Source of the DNA: Ktedonobacter racemifer DSM 44963
GTDB lineage: Bacteria; Chloroflexota; Ktedonobacteria; Ktedonobacterales; Ktedonobacteraceae
NCBI RefSeq assembly: GCF_000178855.1
Contig: NZ_ADVG01000001.1
Span: 3,633,481 to 3,697,480, forward strand
Length of the DNA stretch: 64,000 nt
Reading direction: 5' to 3'
Below the pieces are notes generated by a model, which did no database searches, was not told the DNA's origin, and worked only from the letters and a program-made list of their open reading frames with translations. The position numbers and the translations under genes were made by a program. This document shows, piece after piece, positions 34,294 through 41,992 of this stretch; the stretch's first letter is position 1, and every line of letters begins with the position of its first letter.

Positions 34294-34659
34294 TTACTTG
34301 GCGGCTTCGACAGCCGCGAGCGCGGCCTTCACCACAGCGCTAAAGGCGTCCATGTCATTGACGGCCATCTCGGCAAGAATCTTGCGGTCGACGTCGATGT
34401 TGGCAACATGAATAGCATGCATCAAAGTGCTATAAGAAATTCCATGCATGCGCGCGGCGGCGTTGATACGCGTAATCCAGAGGCTACGCATATCGCGCTT
34501 GCGGTTACGGCGGTCGCGATACATGTAAGCCATTGAACGCATGACTGATTCATGCGCCGGGCGGAATAAGCGCTTGCGTGTACCACGGTGGCCTTCCGCA
34601 AATTGTAAAAGTTTTTTATGTTTCTTGTGGGCAGGTACGCCACGTTTTACTCTTGGCAT
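34294..34659 (-). CDS. rplT: Ribosomal protein bL20
   Basis: The 121-residue protein is full length for bL20, with a basic N-terminus (MPRVKRGVPAHKKHKKLL), 'SMAYMYRDRRNRKRDMRSLWI' and the C-terminal globular domain. It is an early 50S assembly protein and in many bacteria represses its own operon. It lies 35 bp after rpmI. infC, the usual first gene of this operon, is not upstream. Confidence 0.97.
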   Translation of the reverse strand: MPRVKRGVPAHKKHKKLLQFAEGHRGTRKRLFRPAHESVMRSMAYMYRDRRNRKRDMRSLWITRINAAARMHGISYSTLMHAIHVANIDVDRKILAEMAVNDMDAFSAVVKAALAAVEAAK

Positions 34660-34694
34660 AGTTCTTTAGAATCCTCCGTTTCAAATCTTAACAA

Positions 34695-34898
34695 CTAGAA
34701 GGCGTAAGGCAGCAAGCGCTTCAGACGACGTGTATCGGCTGTCGCGAGCTGGAACTTCTTGTCGGCCGATTGAGTGAAATGGGAGGACTTGTTGGTTCGC
34801 AGGTGGTTGATGGCCACTTTACGACGCATGAACTTGCCAGAGCCGGTCACCTGGACCCGCTTTGCCATGGCTTTGTGTGTCTTCAGTTTCTGCTTCAT
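34695..34898 (-). CDS. rpmI: Ribosomal protein bL35
   Basis: The 67-residue basic protein of the 50S subunit has 'MKQKLKTHKAMAKRVQVTGSGKF' type sequence at its N-terminus. The start at 34898 follows GGAAAGAAGAG. It is the first gene of an rpmI-rplT pair. Confidence 0.95.
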   Translation of the reverse strand: MKQKLKTHKAMAKRVQVTGSGKFMRRKVAINHLRTNKSSHFTQSADKKFQLATADTRRLKRLLPYAF

Positions 34899-35288
34899 GA
34901 CTCTTCTTTCCATTTCTGGCGGGGTAGACAATAAATGAGAGCAACTGCTTTCTATGCAGCCATACCTCTTCACAATCATCATGGCTGCCTGTGTTTCCCA
35001 CACAAAAACAGCCGCTCAATTGCTAACGCAGCGCATCAACCTTTTCTCTCTGTAGTCTCATGCTCTCATATCAAGAACAGCCAACAGCGTGAGGATCGAA
35101 GGCACCTGCATCAGAAGAGGGCGGTACTATAACGTATCCCGCAATGCTTGAATGCTGAATTTTTCAGCCCTTTCAAGCAATAAGCACTCCATCAAAGGCG
35201 CAGATAAGCCTTTTTCAAGAGATATTCCCCGCTTGCGTGAACGATTATAGCATAACTGGCTCTCTCTTCGCAATATGCAGCCTTCCCT
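34899..35288. other. Leader region of rpmI-rplT, 390 bp
   Basis: It should contain the promoter and possibly an L20 autoregulatory leader for the minus-strand operon. No infC coding sequence is present in any frame. No firm structure was identified. Confidence 0.4.
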
Positions 35289-37046
35289 TTAAGTGACATT
35301 TCTTTTGAAGCCGCGCAGAGAGGGCCTGGAGAGCCAGCCAGGGCGCGAAAGGCGGCTGCTAAAGCGGCTTAGCCCACGCCGAGGCTTGACCGGCTCCTCG
35401 GGGACACTACGCGCGCGTGCCATACGCCAGGCTGCATATATACAGAGTCCCCATCCCCAGAGCAGAAACGGGAGACAGATACCCAGCAGGCCAGCCAGTT
35501 CCCAACCGGGCTGTTGTAGCCCGTAGTCATACGTGGCAAGCGCGCCAATCTGGAGCAGTAAGAGTAAGGCCAGGCTACGCCAGCTCCCGGTACACAGCAA
35601 TAACAACAGGGGCAGCAACAGACTTGCCGGTCGATATACAGGATGCAGATAGGCCAGCAATAATAGCAACCAGGCCGCGCAAAAAGCGAGTAGTTCTAGC
35701 GTCTGAGCCAGCCAGAGGCTAAAGCCAAGAAAGCACGCCATCACTACTAACTCACCCACCACCCACCACGAAGGTTGCCACATGTCTGTAACCCAGCCAG
35801 GATGGCCCCTGATAAGCGCAAGCAGGCCCGCCTCCAATGAAGCACGCGCCTCTGGCGACCAGAAGATCATCTGCCCCTGCTGGAGCAGCCCCCCTCCTCC
35901 CCAACCCTGCCAATACGGCAGATAGGTAAGCCCCAGCACAAAAAGGCTCAGGACACACAGCGTAGTCCACTGCCCAAGGCGTCGCCAGCGTGAGGCATGC
36001 CGTAGCGCGTTTTCCCGGATAAAGAAGCCTGCACAGAGCGGGAGCAGTACGACACAGGGGGGATACATCAGCACGGCCAGCAGTAGAAAGAGCCAGCCAA
36101 CCAGCAAGGCCCCGCGCAACCAGCACCAGAGCACGACGCATAGCAGGCAAATTACCACGATCTCCACATGCATCTGCGCGATACCCAGTGCCAGTACCAG
36201 GGGATTCCAGGCATATAGTAGCACAGCCGAAATCCGCCATTCTGGCTTCAGGTGCTTCGTCAGCTGCCAGAGCAGAACTATCGTCAAGAAGTAAGCCACG
36301 CTCCCAAGCAAGCGCAAACCCAGCACCTGCCATCCCACATGCTCCCGCGCCACCAGTGTGAGTAGTAAATTTATATCTAGCCATGCCGGGCCATACGCTG
36401 CGGCAGGGGTGAGGTGCCCCCCTAGCGCTATAACAGCCACATCTTGAGGAAACATCTGTGGGCTCACAAGATAAGGATTTACCGCGTAGAGAACTATCAA
36501 GCGCCCATATAAACTTGAATGCAAGATATCGCTGGCCAGGAGGCTACTGCCCAGCGGTGCAAAGAGCATCAGCACGACAAAGAGGGTAGCCCAACCAACG
36601 ATGCTGCCAAGCAGAATACCTTGAGCAGCACGATCCTGGTAGCGTGCCGCTCGCACGCCCCAACGCCAGAGCAGCACCTGTACCAGCAGTGCGAGCAAGA
36701 ACATCAGCCCCTGCCACCAGCCAGCATCTAGTGGGAGCTTCTCCTCCAGAAGGTGATAGATGCCAGACAGACAGGGCCAGAGCGTCGTCAGGCTCGCCTG
36801 CATAGGCGCAAAGCCCAGACGAAGCCAGGATGGGTAGAGCGCGACCAGGCAGAGGCCCAATCCAGCACCCAGGCCATACAAGCTCAAAAGCCAGCGCCCA
36901 AAGCCAGGAGGACGCTCCCCCTTTAGCAGAGCCTGAGCATACCTGCGCATACGCGTTATACCAGGAGTAGTAGGCAACGACTCAATAAACTCACGCTCTT
37001 GAGTATAAGTTGAAGTCATCCCTCGATGGGCCGCTCGCTGTGACAT
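35289..37046 (-). CDS. Multi-spanning GT-C glycosyltransferase (GT87/MptB-like)
   Basis: The 585-residue protein has about 12-13 predicted transmembrane helices. 'DILHSSLYGRLIVLYAVNPYL' and 'AAYGPAWLDINLL' match the D..YxR..NPY and YGP regions of polyprenyl-phosphate-mannose alpha-mannosyltransferases. The N-terminal 50 residues and C-terminal 40 residues are basic and cytoplasmic. The start at 37046 (MSQRAAHRGM) is chosen because AAGGA lies 7 nt upstream; the ATG two codons earlier has no spacing. Together with the PIG-V-like protein it suggests mannosylation of a surface polymer. The donor is inferred. Confidence 0.75.
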   Translation of the reverse strand: MSQRAAHRGMTSTYTQEREFIESLPTTPGITRMRRYAQALLKGERPPGFGRWLLSLYGLGAGLGLCLVALYPSWLRLGFAPMQASLTTLWPCLSGIYHLLEEKLPLDAGWWQGLMFLLALLVQVLLWRWGVRAARYQDRAAQGILLGSIVGWATLFVVLMLFAPLGSSLLASDILHSSLYGRLIVLYAVNPYLVSPQMFPQDVAVIALGGHLTPAAAYGPAWLDINLLLTLVAREHVGWQVLGLRLLGSVAYFLTIVLLWQLTKHLKPEWRISAVLLYAWNPLVLALGIAQMHVEIVVICLLCVVLWCWLRGALLVGWLFLLLAVLMYPPCVVLLPLCAGFFIRENALRHASRWRRLGQWTTLCVLSLFVLGLTYLPYWQGWGGGGLLQQGQMIFWSPEARASLEAGLLALIRGHPGWVTDMWQPSWWVVGELVVMACFLGFSLWLAQTLELLAFCAAWLLLLLAYLHPVYRPASLLLPLLLLLCTGSWRSLALLLLLQIGALATYDYGLQQPGWELAGLLGICLPFLLWGWGLCIYAAWRMARARSVPEEPVKPRRGLSRFSSRLSRPGWLSRPSLRGFKRNVT

Positions 37047-37125
37047 AGCCATTCCTTACTATATGCAAAATGCTGAATACAAAATGCTGATTCTACGCCC
37101 TATAAAAGGTTTGATACTCCATATG

Positions 37126-37204
37126 CACATCATTCCCAACTTCCTGTAGATGGTGTGGTGGGCCAACACATCATTCCCAACTTCCTGGTAGATGGTGTGG
37201 TGGG
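37126..37204. repeat. Tandem duplication of a palindrome arm
   Basis: Copies at 37126-37162 and 37167-37204 differ by one indel. The unit includes CACATCATTCCCAACTTCCT and the start of the palindrome arm, so one arm and its flank are duplicated. Confidence 0.75.
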
Positions 37205-37269
37205 ACTGGACAGCCGAAGGCTGTCCAGTCCCACCACACCATCTACCAGGCGAGCGCCGCAGGCGCGAG
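37185..37269 (+). repeat. 31-bp palindrome with GCA-loop mini-hairpin
   Basis: Perfect arms 37185-37215 and 37219-37249, loop GAA. The mini-hairpin GCGAGCGCCGCAGGCGCGAG is at 37250-37269, identical in its core to those at 2138 and 3535. It lies between divergent genes. Confidence 0.85.
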
Positions 37270-37404
37270 AACACAAATCCAAAACACGAATATGGCACAC
37301 ATTGAAAATAAACGCCAAAAACTCCTCACTTTTCTTTCCGCTTTGCCAGATTTGGGGTGTATAAAAAGAATAGGTAGATACAAAGAGTCACTTGCCCGAC
37401 TCTA

Positions 37405-37433
37405 TTGTCAGTTAGAATGAACAATGTTATAAT
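37405..37433 (+). promoter_or_regulatory. rpsF operon promoter
   Basis: TTGTCA (37405-37410), a 17-bp spacer and a perfect TATAAT (37428-37433). Transcription should begin near 37440, which leaves a leader of about 225 nt. Confidence 0.8.
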
Positions 37434-37466
37434 AGCGTGGTACTGATGCCCACAATAGCCGCTGCT

Positions 37467-37533
37467 GGTATCTGTTACCTACAGATACCCGTCGTGATGG
37501 CAGTGGATGTCGCTCCCACGCTTGAGCGTGGGA
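37467..37533 (+). promoter_or_regulatory. Hairpins in the rpsF leader
   Basis: GGTATCTGT/ACAGATACC (37467-37489, loop TACCT) and TCCCACGC-TTGA-GCGTGGGA (37514-37533). A third possible stem GCCGC/GCGGC lies near 37550-37570. Leaders of rpsF operons in other bacteria bind the S6:S18 complex, and this one may do the same. Confidence 0.5.
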
Positions 37534-37665
37534 CAATTTGTTATAAGCCGCCAATTCGTGCGCGGCATCTGTCACTTGCATCGTTCAACTGGAATTGATG
37601 CTCCACCTAGCCCTGGCAGAAAAAATACCTGACCAGGGTCGAACCCACAGGAAGGAGGGGGCTTC

Positions 37666-38208
37666 GTGAGAAGAGATTATGAACTGGCTTTCATTCTCAA
37701 CCCCGAAGTCAGCGAAGAGGAGACACGCACCATTCTGGATCGTGTCGAACAGATCGTCGCAAATTATGGCGGTCAGATTGTAAAGGTGAATAATTGGGGA
37801 CGTCGGCGTCTCGCTTACCCTATTGAGCGACACCGCGACGGCATCTATGTATTCATTGATATGATCCTGACCCCGGAGACGGTAGCCGAAATCGAGCGTA
37901 CGCTCAAGGTTTCGGAGTCTGTCCTTCGTTATATGACCAAGAAACGTGACCCCAAAGCAGTGCAGAAGGAGCGCGAGGATCGTGAGGCCCGCGAGGCACG
38001 TGCAGCCGAGGCTGCCGCCGCCGCCGCTGCTGCTCCCGCCAGCGAGGGTGAGGTGCCGACCAGCGAGCAGGAGACCCTCGAGGTCACTACTGCCGAGGTC
38101 GCTACTGCCGAGGCCAGCACTGCCGAGGCCAGCACCGAGAGCAGCCCCGCTACTGCATCCGAGGAGGGACCCGTCCCCCCCGGCTCTGAGGAGTCTGTTG
38201 AGGCTTAG
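37666..38208 (+). CDS. rpsF: Ribosomal protein bS6 with long acidic tail
   Basis: Residues 1-95 form the normal S6 domain ('RRDYELAFILNPEVSEEE', 'NNWGRRRLAYPIERHRDG', 'ESVLRYM'). Residues 96-180 are an added tail: a charged Arg/Glu helix, an Ala run, then repeats of Thr-Ala-Glu and Ser-Thr. Other bacterial S6 proteins have short Glu tails, so about 80 extra residues is unusual. GTG 37666 follows GGAAGGAGG. It is the first gene of rpsF-ssb-rpsR. Confidence 0.95.
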   Translation: MRRDYELAFILNPEVSEEETRTILDRVEQIVANYGGQIVKVNNWGRRRLAYPIERHRDGIYVFIDMILTPETVAEIERTLKVSESVLRYMTKKRDPKAVQKEREDREAREARAAEAAAAAAAAPASEGEVPTSEQETLEVTTAEVATAEASTAEASTESSPATASEEGPVPPGSEESVEA

Positions 38209-38290
38209 TTGTCACATGTCAGGGCATGTTCGTTCTAACTCTCAATCATAGGTCAGGGCAGTTTTACGGGCGAAAGGATTTGTTTGAGAC

Positions 38291-38695
38291 ATGAACAAAA
38301 TTTTGTTGATTGGAAACCTGGGTCGCGACCCGGAGATGAGCTACCTTCAAGATGGCACCGCTATCACCAAGTTCAGCCTGGCGGTCAGTCGTCCCGCGCG
38401 CAGTAGCGGCGGTGAACGTGAGCGCGAAACTGACTGGTATAATGTTACTGCCTGGCGTCAACTCGCTGAACGTTGCAGCCAATACCTTCATAAAGGCTCT
38501 AAAGTCTACGTTGAGGGTCGTCTTGTCCAGCGTAAATACATGGACAAGTCCGGCGTTGAACGCGTGTCTATCGATGTTACGTTAACAGACATGGAGATGC
38601 TCACACCCAAAAATCAACAGCCCGAGGGTGCCCCTGCTGGTGTCGGCGGAGGCGACTTCGACGACCTGGGAGACTTAGGCGATCATCCCTTCTAG
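38291..38695 (+). CDS. ssb: Single-stranded DNA-binding protein
   Basis: The 134-residue protein has an N-terminal OB fold ('NKILLIGNLGRDPEMSYL', 'TDWYNVTAWRQLAERC', 'KVYVEGRLVQRKY') and a short linker ending in the acidic tip DDLGDLGDHPF, which recruits partner proteins in this family. It covers single-stranded DNA in replication and repair. It lies between rpsF and rpsR, as in many bacteria. Confidence 0.96.
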   Translation: MNKILLIGNLGRDPEMSYLQDGTAITKFSLAVSRPARSSGGERERETDWYNVTAWRQLAERCSQYLHKGSKVYVEGRLVQRKYMDKSGVERVSIDVTLTDMEMLTPKNQQPEGAPAGVGGGDFDDLGDLGDHPF

Positions 38696-38716
38696 TCAGA
38701 TAGAAGGAGACTATCA

Positions 38717-39010
38717 GTGCAGAGACGTACTGATTCTACCTCCGCCCCTCGCCCACGACGCGAGGGCGGACGCGGAGAGCGTGGCTCCCGCCGCAAAATT
38801 TGCCAGTTCTGCCACGATCATGTTCGTGAAATCGACTATAAAGATGCCAGCCGCTTCATGAAGCGCTACATCTCAGATCGTGGTAAGATCGAGCCGCGCC
38901 GCAAAACCGGCACCTGCGCCAAGCATCAGCGCGGTTTGAGCACATCGATCAAGCAGGCCCGCTATATGGCCCTGCTTCCTTATACCGCCGAGCACATTCG
39001 CGGAATGTGA
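38717..39010 (+). CDS. rpsR: Ribosomal protein bS18
   Basis: The 97-residue protein has an Arg/Gly-rich N-terminal extension followed by the S18 core. The core has 'KICQFCHDH' and 'TGTCAKHQRGLS', giving three Cys and a His that could bind zinc (C+ form). GTG 38717 follows GAAGGAGA. It pairs with S6 in the platform of the 30S subunit. rplI, which often follows, is replaced here by a peptidyl-prolyl isomerase gene. Confidence 0.95.
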   Translation: MQRRTDSTSAPRPRREGGRGERGSRRKICQFCHDHVREIDYKDASRFMKRYISDRGKIEPRRKTGTCAKHQRGLSTSIKQARYMALLPYTAEHIRGM

Positions 39011-39144
39011 TCAGTGGTAGCCATTTGGGCCTTTCCTCTTACAGGAGAGGCCCATGTGTAAATTTCCAACTTCATCCCTTACTCCCAGTTCTCCCTCGTA
39101 GTTCAGTTCTGGATATCCGCTGGATTTCCTCACTGGAGGTTTTG

Positions 39145-40602
39145 ATGAACAGTCAAACAGCGCGTCGCCCCGAGAAAACAAACAACACGCGCCCTGCAAG
39201 AAACCGCAAATACGCGAAACAGACAGCTCATGTCGAGATCCGGCGCGATAGAACACCCTTAATTTTTGGTTGGGGAGGCCACCTTTCTCGCGCCGAAAAA
39301 ACACGCCTACAGCGTCGTGCTATTTGGGTCCTTGCCACTCTCATCGCCCTCACCATTGTGGGCACAGTCGTCTTTTCATGGGTCAATATCAACGTTATCA
39401 TTCCTAATCACACCATCACCTCCGTTAATGGTGAGAATATCCCGCTGGCGAACTTCCGCAAGATGGCCGCACTTCAGGCCCAGCTACGCCTGAATAGCAT
39501 CAATGGTCTCACCAAACAGAGCGATTCCCTCACCAAGCAATCATCACAACTGCAAAAGACCATCGACTCGACCAATAAACAGATCGATGACCTTAATAAG
39601 CAGATCAAGGCCCTGCCCGCCGACCAGAAGGACCAGCATGATGCCTTGACCAAACAGGTCACCGACGCCCAGGCCAAGGTGAAGGATACACAGACGAAAA
39701 AAGATACTCTGGATGCCCAGGCCAACAATATCCTGCAAAACCAGATCCCCAACGCGAAGCAGCTCTATACCCAGTCGCAGGTCGCCAATGATAGCTCCGA
39801 CTGGCTCCAGCAAGACGCCATGATTCGCCAGTGGGAGGCCAACCAGGGCACGAATGTACGCACCCAGATCAATCCAGCGCCCAACACCATTACTCAGGCT
39901 TTCAATGCCTTCAAGGCCGATACCGCGTCTTCCAATGGCGGTTACTCGCAATTCCTGAGCAGCGACAATGTCAGCGATCAGGATATCCACGATATGATCA
40001 CCATCAAGGTCCGCCGTGATAATATGCAGAAATACCTGGCCGGACAGTACATCACTCCCGCCTACCAGGTCCAGGCACGCGGTATGACCCTGGATACCCA
40101 GGCCGATGCTCAGAAGGCTCTCGACCGCCTGCATAAGGGCGATGATTTCGCAAAAGTAGTGAAAGATATGTCCAAGGACGTCAACACCAATACCAAAGGT
40201 GGCGACTTCGGCTGGCTGGTCAACGGCCAGTACTCACTAGACTACGCACAAAAAGTCGGGGGCGTCGTCGATAACTGGCTCTTCGCTTCACAGCGCAAAG
40301 TCAATGAGCTCAGTCCTATCATCTCCGATGCGGGCGCCTTCCACATCGTGCAGATTACAGGCATCCAGCAGTCACGCGCCGTCGATAGCGCCAAGCTGCA
40401 ATCGCTCAAGGGCAGCGCCTTAGACCTCTGGCTTGTGAAGCAGAAAGCGCTTCTCGGCTCGAAGATTACGGCCACCGATATCGATACGATTCTCGATGCG
40501 TCGAATCTGCCCTCTAGCGTTCCTGTTTCTCCGCCTGCACAGCAGAACCAGAACGGTTCGGGTCTGCCGAGCGGCCTGCCTGGGCAGACGACCGGCCAGT
40601 AG
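39145..40602 (+). CDS. Membrane-anchored PpiC/parvulin-type peptidyl-prolyl isomerase
   Basis: The 485-residue protein starts at ATG 39145, with GGAGG 6 nt upstream. A basic cytoplasmic N-terminus leads to one transmembrane helix (about 62-84). A SurA-like N-domain ('SVNGENIPLANFRKMAALQ') follows, interrupted by a heptad coiled coil of about 80 residues (around 125-205). A parvulin domain lies near residues 340-440 ('GDDFAKVVKDMSKDVNTNTKGGDFGW'), and a Pro/Gln/Gly-rich tail ends the protein. Family members fold secreted proteins outside the membrane. Confidence 0.88.
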   Translation: MNSQTARRPEKTNNTRPARNRKYAKQTAHVEIRRDRTPLIFGWGGHLSRAEKTRLQRRAIWVLATLIALTIVGTVVFSWVNINVIIPNHTITSVNGENIPLANFRKMAALQAQLRLNSINGLTKQSDSLTKQSSQLQKTIDSTNKQIDDLNKQIKALPADQKDQHDALTKQVTDAQAKVKDTQTKKDTLDAQANNILQNQIPNAKQLYTQSQVANDSSDWLQQDAMIRQWEANQGTNVRTQINPAPNTITQAFNAFKADTASSNGGYSQFLSSDNVSDQDIHDMITIKVRRDNMQKYLAGQYITPAYQVQARGMTLDTQADAQKALDRLHKGDDFAKVVKDMSKDVNTNTKGGDFGWLVNGQYSLDYAQKVGGVVDNWLFASQRKVNELSPIISDAGAFHIVQITGIQQSRAVDSAKLQSLKGSALDLWLVKQKALLGSKITATDIDTILDASNLPSSVPVSPPAQQNQNGSGLPSGLPGQTTGQ

Positions 40603-40621
40603 CTTTATACACTGTTCTCGC

Positions 40622-40656
40622 GCTCGTGCAGGCGCTCATAGCGCACCCGCACGAGC
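40622..40656 (+). terminator. Hairpin after the isomerase gene
   Basis: GCTCGTGC (40622-40629) pairs with GCACGAGC (40649-40656), with an inner GGCGCT/AGCGC. It lies 20 bp past the stop codon and has no T-tract. Confidence 0.55.
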
Positions 40657-40728
40657 CTGGGTCGACCAGACACCATGGATGGCCGACCCTTCGCGCTATC
40701 TAAGCCAGTTGAGGATGAGCTTTTCACT

Positions 40729-41973
40729 ATGACCAGCTTTGCACCCGCGACAACCCAACAGAGAGATCTTCTCCCTCAGGAGCTTCTACGGACCGAACCC
40801 ATTGAAGATCTCCTGGAGACAGCCTCGCTCTATCTTCATATCCCCTTTTGCCACACACGCTGCTACTACTGCGACTTTAATACCTACGCCGGTATCCTCC
40901 CTCTGCGCGAACCCTATGTGCGGGCACTCCTGCACGAAATAGAACTGGCGGGTCTGCAAGCAAGACATCCTGATGGCACTCCACGTCGCTCACGCACCAT
41001 CTTCTTTGGCGGAGGCACCCCCAGCTTATTAACCGTCGCTCAAATTACGCGCCTGCTCGACACCTGCCGCCAGGCTTTCGCGCTTGATTCAGAGGCAGAA
41101 ATCACACTGGAGGCCAATCCAGGTACCCTCTCCCAGGAGCAACTTGTCGGAATCCGCGAGGCAGGCATCAATCGCCTGAGCATGGGGGCCCAGAGCTATG
41201 ACGCCGCGCTCTTGCAGAAGCTGGGACGCATCCATAATCCAGACGAGATTACCCAGGCTGTCCAATTCGCGCGCGCCGCAGGCTTTACCTCCATCAACCT
41301 GGACTTTATGTTCGGCCTGCCCGACCAGACTATGCAACACTGGCGCGAAACGCTTGACCGCGCCCTCGACCTGCATCCAGAGCATTTTTCCCTCTACTCG
41401 CTTATCATCGAAGAGGGCACCCCCTTCCACCAGTGGGTCGCGGAGAAACGCATCACCCCAGGCGATGAAGACCTGTGCGCGGACATGTATGAATACGCCG
41501 ACGAGCGCCTGCGCGCCGCGGGCTATATCAACTACGAAATCTCTAACTGGGCGCTCCCTGGTCACCATAGCCGCCATAACCTGACCTACTGGCAGAATCT
41601 GCCCTATATCGGCATGGGCGCTGGCGCCTCTTCCTTCTTTGGCAAGAAACGCTACACCGACGAGCGCGATCCGCAGGCATACATCAAAAGGCTCAAGAGC
41701 GATGAGATCCCCGTCATCGAGAGCGAGAGCGAAGAGGTAGACCAGGCTCAAGCGATGTCTGAAACAGCCTTCCTGGGGCTGCGCACCGCAATGGGTCTGC
41801 ACCTGCCTACCTTTGAACGCCGCTTCGCCCAGCCTTTCGCCCAGTTCGTGGGGGATCGCCTGCACATCGTTGACGAAGCGGGACTACTGGAACAGGTAGG
41901 CGACTGGCTGCGCCTGAGCCAGCGCGGACGCCTCCTTGGCAACGAGGTCTTTCTCCGCCTGCTGCCAGACTAA
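40729..41973 (+). CDS. hemW: Radical SAM protein HemW (heme chaperone)
   Basis: The 414-residue protein carries the radical-SAM cluster motif CHTRCYYCDF after 'SLYLHIPFC', then 'FFGGGTPSLL' (SAM binding), 'EITLEANPGTL', 'RLSMGAQSYD' and the HemW-type C-terminal domain. It belongs to the HemN-like group that lacks coproporphyrinogen oxidase activity and transfers heme. The start at 40729 is preferred over an ATG 18 codons earlier because of GAGG upstream, though the spacing is long. recJ begins 20 bp downstream, so the two are probably cotranscribed. Confidence 0.9.
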   Translation: MTSFAPATTQQRDLLPQELLRTEPIEDLLETASLYLHIPFCHTRCYYCDFNTYAGILPLREPYVRALLHEIELAGLQARHPDGTPRRSRTIFFGGGTPSLLTVAQITRLLDTCRQAFALDSEAEITLEANPGTLSQEQLVGIREAGINRLSMGAQSYDAALLQKLGRIHNPDEITQAVQFARAAGFTSINLDFMFGLPDQTMQHWRETLDRALDLHPEHFSLYSLIIEEGTPFHQWVAEKRITPGDEDLCADMYEYADERLRAAGYINYEISNWALPGHHSRHNLTYWQNLPYIGMGAGASSFFGKKRYTDERDPQAYIKRLKSDEIPVIESESEEVDQAQAMSETAFLGLRTAMGLHLPTFERRFAQPFAQFVGDRLHIVDEAGLLEQVGDWLRLSQRGRLLGNEVFLRLLPD

Positions 41974-41992
41974 CTGAAAGGGAGGCGACGCT

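Larger units (their letters stand above)
37047..37665. other. Divergent region upstream of rpsF, 619 bp
   Basis: It holds a partial tandem duplication (37126-37204), a palindrome with mini-hairpin (37185-37269), a strong promoter (37405-37433) and a structured rpsF leader (37440-37665). Confidence 0.7.
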
